Origin: Bacillota bacterium | Lineage (GTDB): Bacteria > Bacillota > SHA-98 > Ch115 > JABLXJ01 | Length of the DNA: 32,847 nucleotides | NCBI GenBank assembly: GCA_012839815.1 | Contig: DUMQ01000054.1 | Location: 1-32,847, forward strand | Direction of reading: 5' to 3' | Shown: piece after piece, positions 8,161 to 15,481 of the stretch | Numbering within the stretch: the first letter of the stretch is position 1 | Layout: each line of letters begins with the position of its first letter | Translations under genes and position numbers: made by a program | Notes under the pieces: generated by a model | Database searches by the model: none | Told to the model about the DNA's origin: nothing | The model's input: only the letters and a program-made list of their open reading frames with translations

Positions 8161-8223
8161 AGAGATTACGGAGCGACCCGCTTCCTGGCCGCGTCCGCTG
8201 GGCGAAGAGAGGCGCGCCCGCCC
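8161..8223 (-). repeat. Palindromic-family copy: core hairpin plus GC-rich module
   Basis: Read on the minus strand, 8161-8196 matches 9812-9847 of the large element at 32 of 36 positions. The adjoining 23 bases at 8201-8223 recur exactly, as reverse complement, at 32811-32833 at the right end of the window. This copy therefore links two otherwise separate repeat modules. It lies between the divergent PBP and phosphoglycerate mutase genes. No terminal TTAGTGCGC arm was seen at its edges. Confidence 0.65.
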
Positions 8224-8318
8224 AGCGAACGTATTCCCCTGGCGCCTGGCGGAACCTTGCTAACGGAACTTAGTATATCCATTTATCCCGCCCCGCTATA
8301 TACCCTGCTCCGGGCAGG

Positions 8319-8345
8319 CCGGCCCGGGCATGCACGCCGGGCCGG
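8319..8345. repeat. Strong GC-rich hairpin upstream of phosphoglycerate mutase
   Basis: CCGGCCCGG (8319-8327) pairs perfectly with CCGGGCCGG (8337-8345) around a nine-base loop. No U-tract follows on either strand, so a rho-independent terminator is unlikely. It sits about 185 bp before the gene and may be a 5' leader structure or a further palindromic repeat. The rest of 8060-8529 holds only the repeats listed here. The in-frame extension upstream of the gene looks non-coding. Confidence 0.5.
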
Positions 8346-8529
8346 AATAGAATTTCGCCAAAACATAACAAATTATGATCATTTCAGGAAGGATAACCGC
8401 AACCTGTATAGAATCAAAGGGCGGAGGGAAACTTCTCTTGGGCCATCGCGAAGAAACCTCTCGCACAAACCCTTCGCGGAACCATTTCGCTGTAACTTAA
8501 CGAATCAATGTAACAGGGGGCATGGTATC

Positions 8530-9735
8530 GTGATAAACATGGGAGTAATAAGCAAGCTCGCCATGAAGACGGACACCAAGATCGTCATGGTGGTCGTCGA
8601 CGGCCTCGGGGGGCTGCCTGATCCCGAGACAAACCTCACGGAGCTGGAGTCGGCCCGGAAACCCAATATTGACGCCTTGATGAAGAAGTCTGTGTGCGGG
8701 CTCATAGATCCTGTAGGCCTCGGCATAACCCCCGGGAGCGGGCCATCACACCTCGCGCTCTTCGGATACAACCCGCTCGAACATGAAATCGGGCGGGGCG
8801 TCCTCGAGGCCCTGGGCATAGGGTTTGACCTGGAGCGGACGGATGTGGCTGCGCGCGGCAACTTCTGCACCGTCGACAGCGAGGGCAGGGTCATCGACAG
8901 GCGCGCCGGGCGGATCGAGACCGAGAAGACGAAGGAGCTCTGCAAGCTCCTGGAGGATATAAAGGTTGACGGCGCAGAGGTTATCATAAAGCCGGGCAAG
9001 ATCCACAGGTTTGTTGTAATCTTCAGGGGTGAAGGCCTATCCGGCAACGTGACGGATTCGGATCCCCAGAAGGAGGGGAAATTCCCCAAGACGGTCGAGG
9101 CCCTCACGCCGGATGCTGAGAAGACCGCCCGCTGCGTGAACGAATTCATAGCTAAGGCAAAGGCCATCCTGGCGGACAAGCACCCCGCCAATATGTTGTT
9201 GCTGCGCGGGTTTGCAAAGCATCCCAACATCCCCACCATGGGCGAGATCTTCAAATTGACGCCGGCCGCGATCGCTACCTATCCAATGTACCGCGGTGTA
9301 GCGAGGCTTGTAGGCATGGATGTCATCCCGACGGGCACGACGATCGAGGACGAGTTCCGGACCCTGGAGGAGAACTACGGCCGCTATGACTTCTTCTACG
9401 TCCACGTGAAGGAGACGGACAGCTCGGGCGAGGACGGCAAATTCCAGCGCCGCGTCGAGATCATAGAGGAACTCGACAGGTCCATCCCTCGCCTTACAGC
9501 GCTCGACCCGGATGTCATAATCATAACGGGCGATCACTCGACGCCGGCGAGACTAAAGGCGCACAGCTGGCATCCCGTCCCGATCCTGCTCTACTCGAGG
9601 TGGTGCCGGCCTGACGGAATATCGAGCTTTGGTGAGCGCGAGTGCCGCCTTGGGAGCCTCGGGAGGTTCCCCAGTCTCGGCGTCATGCCGCTTGCGATGG
9701 CGAATGCGCTCAAGCTCATGAAGTACGGTGCCTAG
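8530..9735 (+). CDS. apgM: Archaeal-type cofactor-independent phosphoglycerate mutase (ApgM family)
   Basis: The product of about 400 residues belongs to the alkaline-phosphatase superfamily and should interconvert 3- and 2-phosphoglycerate. It opens with KIVMVVVDGLGGLPDPE (metal-binding Asp in VDG), followed by GITPGSGPSHLALFGYNP with the presumed active-site Ser in the GSGPSH segment. Later metal-site segments are HVKETDSSGEDGKF and ITGDHSTP. GTG 8530 has AGGGGG at 8514-8519 about ten bases before it; ATG 8539 is the alternative but is poorly spaced. Length agrees with ApgM (about 400), not with the 510-residue GpmI family. Some relatives have been proposed to act as homoserine kinases, so substrate is not fully certain. 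It is monocistronic and flanked by palindromic elements. Confidence 0.88.
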   Translation: MINMGVISKLAMKTDTKIVMVVVDGLGGLPDPETNLTELESARKPNIDALMKKSVCGLIDPVGLGITPGSGPSHLALFGYNPLEHEIGRGVLEALGIGFDLERTDVAARGNFCTVDSEGRVIDRRAGRIETEKTKELCKLLEDIKVDGAEVIIKPGKIHRFVVIFRGEGLSGNVTDSDPQKEGKFPKTVEALTPDAEKTARCVNEFIAKAKAILADKHPANMLLLRGFAKHPNIPTMGEIFKLTPAAIATYPMYRGVARLVGMDVIPTGTTIEDEFRTLEENYGRYDFFYVHVKETDSSGEDGKFQRRVEIIEELDRSIPRLTALDPDVIIITGDHSTPARLKAHSWHPVPILLYSRWCRPDGISSFGERECRLGSLGRFPSLGVMPLAMANALKLMKYGA

Positions 9736-9740
9736 GTCTA

Positions 9741-9971
9741 CTAAGTTAGTGCGCAAGAACATCTGCCCTTCTTGGCACTAACATAGGGGGTCTCGCATCT
9801 CTCCGCCCGGCGGACGCGGCCAGGGAGCAGGCCGCTCCGTAATCTCCGGCCGGGGGCTGTTAGGCCGGAGATTAAGGCCGCCTGGCGGAGAGATGCGAGA
9901 CCCCCGGCCACTGTGCGGCACCGGTAGCTGTTACCTGCGAAAGGTCGGGGTATTTTTGCGCACTAATTTAG
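9741..9971. repeat. Large multi-hairpin palindromic element
   Basis: The terminal arms CTAAGTTAGTGCGCA (9741-9755) and TGCGCACTAATTTAG (9957-9971) pair at 14 of 15 positions. Inside them a 28-bp stem (9786-9813 with 9878-9905) matches at 27 of 28. Within that stem are two side-by-side hairpins: GCGGCC (9816-9821) with GGCCGC (9830-9835), and a perfect 12-bp TAATCTCCGGCC (9840-9851) with 9863-9874. A further hairpin in the left end pairs GTTAGTGC..AAGAA with TTCTT..GCACTAAC, ending near 9783. The whole folds like a branched cloverleaf. It fills the gap between the phosphoglycerate mutase gene and cdaA. No protein is encoded. Confidence 0.8.
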
Positions 9972-10099
9972 AATAGAAGTTCATACCAAGTTCATGCCAG
10001 GCACTTGCGCGCCCAGCTAAAGAGGGGTATGATAGAATCGTCCGGTGAAAGCCTGATGGTATGAAGGCCCGGGTGTTCAGGAGTTCAGGGGGGCGGGCA

Positions 10100-10954
10100 A
10101 TGCCTGTTAGTTTGGACTTCGCCAGGTTGAGGGATATATTGCTGCACATGAACGCGGCCAGGGCCGTAGCCGTGGTGGCCGATATCCTGATCGTTGCGTA
10201 TGTCATCTACCGGATCCTCGTGCTGATAAGGGGCACGAGGGCCGTATCGCTCATAAAGGGACTGGCGGTGTTGTTCATTGCCAATCTCGTGAGCAGGATA
10301 CTCGGGCTCACCACGGTCTACTGGCTGCTCCAGCGAGCCATCACCATGGTCTTCGTTGCCCTGCCCATTGTTTTCATGCCCGAGCTTCGGCGTGCCCTCG
10401 AACAGATCGGCAGGGGGAGGCTTTTCGGCGCAGGTTTCGATCTTTTTTCGCGCGAGGATGCGGCCCGCTCTATAGGGGAAATCGCAAGAGCAGCTTCCCT
10501 TCTTTCGGCTCAAAAAATTGGGGCCCTGATAATCATCGAGCGTGATACAGGCTTGCAGGATTTTGTCGAAACGGGCGTCAGGATGGATGCCGTAGTATCC
10601 GCCGAGCTTCTTATGAATATATTTATACCGAACACCCCGCTTCACGACGGGTCAGTAATCATCCGCGGCGATAGAATCGCCGCGGCCAGTTGTTATTTGC
10701 CTCTAACCGAGAACCCCAATCTAAGTAAGCGGCTGGGGACCCGCCACAGGGCAGCCCTGGGCATTTCCGAGCAGACTGACGCGGTGGCGGTGATTGTATC
10801 TGAGGAGACAGGGGCGATCTCTATAGCCTCTGCTGGGAGATTGACCCGTCACCTCGATGAGACCAGCCTGAAGCAAAAGCTCACCACTCTTCTAACTCCT
10901 GCAGCCAGGAGGAAATCCGGCTTTTGGGAATGGGTTAGGGGTGAGGCCCGGTGA
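10100..10954 (+). CDS. cdaA: Diadenylate cyclase CdaA (c-di-AMP synthase)
   Basis: The enzyme condenses two ATP into c-di-AMP at the membrane. The 284-residue protein has three predicted membrane segments within about 22-95 (AVAVVADILIVAYVIYRILV, LIKGLAVLFIANLVSRILGL, ITMVFVALPIVFM) and then the DAC domain. The RHR motif is at 215-217 (GTRHRAALG). The usual DGA motif reads DGS at 183-185 (LHDGSVII). ATG 10100 is preferred because AGGGGGG lies about seven bases upstream and the product then matches CdaA length. The in-frame ATG 10061 has a weak site and would add 13 residues. It overlaps cdaR by 4 bp, so the two are translationally coupled. Confidence 0.95.
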   Translation: MPVSLDFARLRDILLHMNAARAVAVVADILIVAYVIYRILVLIRGTRAVSLIKGLAVLFIANLVSRILGLTTVYWLLQRAITMVFVALPIVFMPELRRALEQIGRGRLFGAGFDLFSREDAARSIGEIARAASLLSAQKIGALIIIERDTGLQDFVETGVRMDAVVSAELLMNIFIPNTPLHDGSVIIRGDRIAAASCYLPLTENPNLSKRLGTRHRAALGISEQTDAVAVIVSEETGAISIASAGRLTRHLDETSLKQKLTTLLTPAARRKSGFWEWVRGEAR

Positions 10955-11709
10955 AAAGGCTTTTCGACCAGGATTTCTCAACCAGGCTTCTCGCCTTGTT
11001 TCTTGCCATCGTGATATGGTTTGTCGTAGCCGCTGACACGAACCCCAGGGTGGTAAGGAAACCAACGCCCGACCAGCCACAGGTCGAGGTGGAAGCGGAG
11101 CGCCTCATGGATACCCCTGTGGAGATGAGGGACCTGGGTAAGGGATTTGTTGCGATTCCTCAACCAACATCTGTGATGTTGACCGTGCGGGGTTCCAGGA
11201 CGAGAATCCGAGAGGCTGCCTCGCAGGTGAAGGCCTATGTCTCCCTCTCGGGCCTGCCTGAAGGCCGCCATATCCTGCGTGTTGGGGTCCAACACCCTCC
11301 CGGGCTCTTCATCGAGGGGATCGACCCTCCTGAGGTCGCGGTGGAGCTACAGAGGGTGATCTCGAAGACTGTCCCCATCACCATTGCCATCTTCGAGTTC
11401 CCGGGAAGGGGCTTTCTGGTCTCTGAGCCGGTGGCGGAGCCCGGCCAGGTGACCGTGACGGGGCCTTCAGGTCGCGTTGGAAGGGTTCAATCCGCTGTTG
11501 CCAGGATCGATCTGGCCAGCAAGGTTGGGACTTTTGAACAGGTTGTAGAGCCACGTGCTGTAGACGCTTCGGGGGCGCCGGTGGAGGGTGTGACGATATA
11601 CCCGTCAACTGTAAGGGTGAGGGCGGAGATTGCGGGTTTCACAAGGGATTCGGGGTATCCCCCTCGAGATATTCGGGGGTATTCTGCCGTAGATATTTCA
11701 GAGCCGTAG
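10951..11709 (+). CDS. cdaR: CdaR/YbbR-domain regulator of diadenylate cyclase
   Basis: The 252-residue protein is an extracytoplasmic partner of CdaA. It begins with a short cytoplasmic stretch and one membrane segment (LLALFLAIVIWFVVAA, about 10-28). Beta-rich YbbR repeats follow, each built around strands like VAIPQPTSVMLTVRGSRTRI and VTVTGPSGRVGRVQSAVARIDL. About two to three repeats fit, fewer than the four in some homologues. The GTG start overlaps the cdaA stop in GTGA, with AGGGGTGAGG just upstream. In Bacillota CdaR modulates CdaA activity, and GlmM binds the same complex, consistent with the order cdaA-cdaR-glmM here. Confidence 0.92.
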   Translation: MKRLFDQDFSTRLLALFLAIVIWFVVAADTNPRVVRKPTPDQPQVEVEAERLMDTPVEMRDLGKGFVAIPQPTSVMLTVRGSRTRIREAASQVKAYVSLSGLPEGRHILRVGVQHPPGLFIEGIDPPEVAVELQRVISKTVPITIAIFEFPGRGFLVSEPVAEPGQVTVTGPSGRVGRVQSAVARIDLASKVGTFEQVVEPRAVDASGAPVEGVTIYPSTVRVRAEIAGFTRDSGYPPRDIRGYSAVDISEP

Positions 11710-11727
11710 ATATTTCGGAGGTGGGTT

Positions 11728-13086
11728 TTGATAGAGATGGGCAGGCTTTTCGGGACCGACGGGGTCAGGGATGTGGCGAATGCGGGGCTCTCGCCGGAGC
11801 TTGCGTTTAAATTGGGCCGGGCCGGTGCAGCTCTGTTGTTGCGAAAGGGTTTTGAACGCCCGAGGATGGTGCTGGGGCGGGATACTCGGATCTCAGGGGA
11901 TATGCTGGAGGCTGCCCTGGTTGCGGGCATGACGTCCTGCGGGGCCGAGGTTTTGAAGGTTGGCGTGATCCCAACGCCGGGAGTTGCTTTTTTGACGAGG
12001 GAACTCAAGGCCCAGGCCGGGGTCGTTATCTCGGCATCTCATAATCCCGTAGAATACAACGGGATAAAGTTTTTCTCGTCAGATGGCTTCAAACTCCTTG
12101 ATGAGGATGAGGAACTAATCGAGCGGCTGGTCCTAGATGGCCAGTCCTACGATGACATCCCGCGGCCGACGGGTGGTCAAATAGGCACGGTGCGGACCAT
12201 TGCGGACGCCGGGGATCTATATGCTCGCTATATTATGAGGACTGTTGAGATAGACCTCACGGGTTACAAGATAGTGATCGACTGCGCTCACGGCGCGGCT
12301 TACCGGGTTGCGCCCCGCGTCCTGTCGGAGCTTGGGGCGACGGTCATCCCCATCAACGTCGAGCCAAACGGGGTGAATATAAATGTGGATTGCGGGTCCA
12401 CGCATCCCGAGCGGGCTGCGGAGGCCGTCAGGGAGCACGGGGCGGATGTGGGGTTGGCACACGACGGCGATGCCGACAGGCTTATAGCCATTGATGAGAA
12501 TGGCCGTGTCGTGAATGGTGACCACATCATGGCCATCTGCGGTCTCGAAAGGCTCCGGAACGGCTCCCTGCCTAAAAGAACAATCGTCGCAACCGTCTAC
12601 AGCAACCTCGGGCTCGTGCGCGCCTTTGAGCGAGAGGGCGGCCAGGTCGTCATGGCCAGGGCCGGTGATCGGTACGTGCTTGAGGAGATGCTCAGACGCG
12701 GGGTTGTGCTGGGCGGGGAGCAATCAGGCCATGTAATATTCCTCGATTATAATACGACCGGTGACGGCCTTATAACCGCCCTCCAGCTGCTTTCGGTCAT
12801 GAAAAGGACCGGCAAGCGCCTCTCGGAGCTTGCGGCCGTTATGGAGATATACCCCCAGGTACTTGTGAATGTGCGGGTTCGCAATAAAAGCGGACTCGAA
12901 AGCAATAGCCGGATAGTGGAGGCTATAAGGGCTGCAGAGGAGAGGCTTTCACGTGAGGGGCGCATCTTTGTGAGGTGCTCGGGCACGGAGCCTTTGGTCA
13001 GGATCCTTGGTGAAGGGCCTGAGGCGTCAATCGTCGAGAGCGTAGTAAACGATGTCGCACGCGTCATCGAGGAGGAATTGTCGTAA
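11728..13086 (+). CDS. glmM: Phosphoglucosamine mutase
   Basis: GlmM converts glucosamine-6-phosphate to glucosamine-1-phosphate for UDP-GlcNAc synthesis. The protein shows the opening GRLFGTDGVRD and the phosphoserine loop ISASHNPVEYNG (catalytic Ser104 from the TTG start, 101 from the ATG). It also has the metal loop DGDADR, the sugar loop GGEQSGH and the phosphate-binding loop RCSGTEPLVRI. Length is 452 from TTG 11728 or 449 from ATG 11737. GGAGG at 11717-11721 is ideally spaced for the TTG, whereas the family usually begins at MGRLFG, so the start is open. A Gly common after GVR is Asp here. GlmM of Bacillota also binds and inhibits CdaA, linking wall precursor supply with c-di-AMP. Confidence 0.96.
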   Translation: MIEMGRLFGTDGVRDVANAGLSPELAFKLGRAGAALLLRKGFERPRMVLGRDTRISGDMLEAALVAGMTSCGAEVLKVGVIPTPGVAFLTRELKAQAGVVISASHNPVEYNGIKFFSSDGFKLLDEDEELIERLVLDGQSYDDIPRPTGGQIGTVRTIADAGDLYARYIMRTVEIDLTGYKIVIDCAHGAAYRVAPRVLSELGATVIPINVEPNGVNINVDCGSTHPERAAEAVREHGADVGLAHDGDADRLIAIDENGRVVNGDHIMAICGLERLRNGSLPKRTIVATVYSNLGLVRAFEREGGQVVMARAGDRYVLEEMLRRGVVLGGEQSGHVIFLDYNTTGDGLITALQLLSVMKRTGKRLSELAAVMEIYPQVLVNVRVRNKSGLESNSRIVEAIRAAEERLSREGRIFVRCSGTEPLVRILGEGPEASIVESVVNDVARVIEEELS

Positions 13087-13130
13087 GATCTCAGGTCCGA
13101 GAAGCACTGAGAAGGGAGAAAGGGACAGGG

Positions 13131-14978
13131 ATGTGTGGGATAGTAGGGTACATCGGCGATAAAGAGGCAGCGCCGATTCTCCTGGAGAACCTTAAGAAAC
13201 TGGAATACCGGGGCTACGATTCGGCTGGTCTGGCGGTTTACAATCGTGATAAAATAGAGGTGCGAAAGGCCGAGGGTAGGATCTCGCGCCTCGAGGAGAT
13301 CCTGAAGGGCGAGGAGCCCAAGGGTTCGGCCGGTATAGGTCATACGCGCTGGGCGACTCACGGTCGTCCTTCTGACATAAACGCCCACCCGCATGCGGAC
13401 TGCTCCGGCGAGTTTGTCGTGGTCCACAACGGCATCATAGAAAACTACCTTGAATTAAAGGAATGGCTCGAATCCAGGGGGCACACCTTCAGGTCAGAGA
13501 CGGATACCGAGGTGCTGCCGCACCTTGTGGAGGAGTTTTATAAAGGAAACTCAAGCAATGGCGGCTTTGAACTGGCTGTCCGGGAAGCCATAGGGCGGGC
13601 CGAGGGCTCATTCGCCGTTGCCATTATGAGCCAGCGCGAACCGGATAGGATCATCGTTGCGCGGAAGAATAGCCCCCTCATCATCGGCCTCGGGGATGGC
13701 GAGAACTTCTTTGCATCTGATATACCTGCTCTTCTCGCCTGGACCAAGAAGGTGATAGTGCTGGATGACGGGGAGATGGCCATCTTGACGAGGGATGGGG
13801 TCAGGGTGTCAACCTTTGACGGGGACCTGGTAACAAAGGATATCCTCGATATCAAGTGGGGGCCGGGTTTGATCGAAAAGGGTGGGTACGAACATTTCAT
13901 GCTGAAGGAGATCCACGAGGAGCCCCGGGCCATCCGCGATACGCTTGCAGGCCGCATAAATGGCAGGACCGGCGAGGTTACCCTCGAGGAATTTGAGCTC
14001 GATGCCGACTACATCCGCCAGTTGAAAAAGATCAGTATAGTGGCATGCGGGACGGCCTACCATGCCGGGCTTGTCGGCAAGAGGGTCATTGAGAAGCTGG
14101 CCCGCGTGCCTGTGGAAGTTGAGCTTGCTTCGGAGTTCAGGTATAGCGACCCGATGGTTGGACCTGATGTGCTCACCATTGTTATAAGCCAGTCAGGGGA
14201 GACGGCGGATACGCTTGCCGGCCTGCGCGAGGCCAAGGCCCGGGGCTCGCGTGTGCTCGCCATAACAAACGTAGTTGGTAGCTCCGTTGCGCGCGAGGCG
14301 GATGATGTGATCTACACGTGGGCAGGACCGGAGATAGCGGTTGCGTCCACGAAGGCTTATGTGGCGCAGCTCGTGAGCCTTTACCTGTTTGGGATCTACC
14401 TGGGCAGGCGAACAGGCACGCTCAACGCCTCCGATAGCAAGCGCCTTGTGGAGGAGATCAGGCAACTGCCCCAGCATGTCGACATGCTGTTTGGGCGTCA
14501 CGAGGAACGGGTCAGGGATTTTGCGAAAGAGTTCGCAGGGTGCGAGGATGTCTTCTTTATCGGGAGGGGCCTCGACTATGCGGTATCTATGGAGGGCAGC
14601 CTCAAACTGAAGGAGGTTTCATATATCCGCGCGGAGGCCTACGCCGCGGGCGAGCTGAAGCACGGGACCCTCGCGCTTATCATCCGGGGGGTGCCGGTGT
14701 TTGCCCTTGCCACACAGCTTGATGTGTATGAAAAAATGTTGAGCAATATAAAGGAGGTAAAGGCGAGGGACGCGACTGTAATTGCCCTGGCCTTCGAGGG
14801 TGATGAAACCATCGGGAAGCTCGTTGATTATGTAATTCATATCCCAAGGGTGGACTCCCTGCTCACCCCCGTGCTTTCCGTTGTCCCGCTCCAGCTTTTT
14901 GCCTACTACGCTGCCGTGGCGCGCGGGTGCGATGTGGATAAACCTAGAAACCTGGCGAAGAGCGTGACTGTGGAATGA
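13131..14978 (+). CDS. glmS: Glutamine--fructose-6-phosphate aminotransferase (isomerising)
   Basis: GlmS makes glucosamine-6-phosphate from fructose-6-phosphate and glutamine, the first step towards UDP-GlcNAc. The 615-residue protein starts with the nucleophile Cys2 (MCGIVGYIG). Its class II glutaminase domain includes GHTRWATHG and NGIIENY. Two SIS isomerase domains follow, with SQSGETADTL, STKAYVAQL and a GRGLDYAVSMEGSLKLKE segment. The tail KPRNLAKSVTVE carries the conserved catalytic Lys610. Length matches the family (about 600-610). Only 44 bp separate it from glmM, so co-transcription is likely and there is no room for the glmS ribozyme common in Bacillota. Confidence 0.98.
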   Translation: MCGIVGYIGDKEAAPILLENLKKLEYRGYDSAGLAVYNRDKIEVRKAEGRISRLEEILKGEEPKGSAGIGHTRWATHGRPSDINAHPHADCSGEFVVVHNGIIENYLELKEWLESRGHTFRSETDTEVLPHLVEEFYKGNSSNGGFELAVREAIGRAEGSFAVAIMSQREPDRIIVARKNSPLIIGLGDGENFFASDIPALLAWTKKVIVLDDGEMAILTRDGVRVSTFDGDLVTKDILDIKWGPGLIEKGGYEHFMLKEIHEEPRAIRDTLAGRINGRTGEVTLEEFELDADYIRQLKKISIVACGTAYHAGLVGKRVIEKLARVPVEVELASEFRYSDPMVGPDVLTIVISQSGETADTLAGLREAKARGSRVLAITNVVGSSVAREADDVIYTWAGPEIAVASTKAYVAQLVSLYLFGIYLGRRTGTLNASDSKRLVEEIRQLPQHVDMLFGRHEERVRDFAKEFAGCEDVFFIGRGLDYAVSMEGSLKLKEVSYIRAEAYAAGELKHGTLALIIRGVPVFALATQLDVYEKMLSNIKEVKARDATVIALAFEGDETIGKLVDYVIHIPRVDSLLTPVLSVVPLQLFAYYAAVARGCDVDKPRNLAKSVTVE

Positions 14979-15019
14979 GAGCGTGATAAGGTTACTGATG
15001 AGGGGCTGATGAGGAAGGA

Positions 15020-15481
15020 TTGAGCGAGCAAGAGCGAGGGGCGTGTACGATAAAGGGCATCGGTGTGGACATGATCGAAATAAGGCGCATAGCCGAGCTG
15101 ATGCTCCGCAAGGGGGACAGGCTCAGTAAGAGCGTATTTACCCCGCGGGAACTTGAATGCACCAAGGGCGGCCGTTACGAGGGCCTCGCTGCCCGTTTTG
15201 CGGCAAAAGAAGCGGTTGCAAAGGCCCTGGGGACCGGTATAAAGGGGTTCGGTTGGAACGATATCGAGATAACCGAGAGCCCTTCGGGAGCGCCCGCAGT
15301 CGTCCTGCACAGGGGGGCGATGGACGTTGCCAGGCGCCTCGGGGTCGGCCAGGTGTTTGTCAGCCTGTCTCATTGCGGTAGCTATGCGATCGCCTTTGCC
15401 ATCGCAGTTGGGGGTGACCATATATCTCATGAAGGTTGTGACTGCCGAGGAAATGAGGGAGATCGACCGCAGGACAATTGA
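15020..15481 (+). CDS. acpS: Holo-[acyl-carrier-protein] synthase
   Basis: AcpS transfers 4'-phosphopantetheine from CoA to acyl carrier protein. The 153-residue product has both signature blocks: GIGVDMIEIRRI near residue 14 (metal-binding Asp) and ARFAAKEAVAKALGTGI (Glu of the FAAKEA motif). It ends with VSLSHCGSYAIAFAIA. No ATG precedes GIGVD in frame; TTG 15020 with GAGG five bases upstream is the best start. The last ~25 residues (beyond AFAIAVGG) are unlike the family and come from read-through over the start of the next gene, giving a 53-bp overlap. The order acpS, nnrDE, alr is common in Gram-positives. Confidence 0.93.
   Translation: MSEQERGACTIKGIGVDMIEIRRIAELMLRKGDRLSKSVFTPRELECTKGGRYEGLAARFAAKEAVAKALGTGIKGFGWNDIEITESPSGAPAVVLHRGAMDVARRLGVGQVFVSLSHCGSYAIAFAIAVGGDHISHEGCDCRGNEGDRPQDN

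Noticed and set aside
8257-8529. 91-residue N-terminal extension of the phosphoglycerate mutase frame
   Set aside because: It runs through hairpins and a repeat-like region, has no family similarity, and GTG 8530 has its own ribosome binding site.
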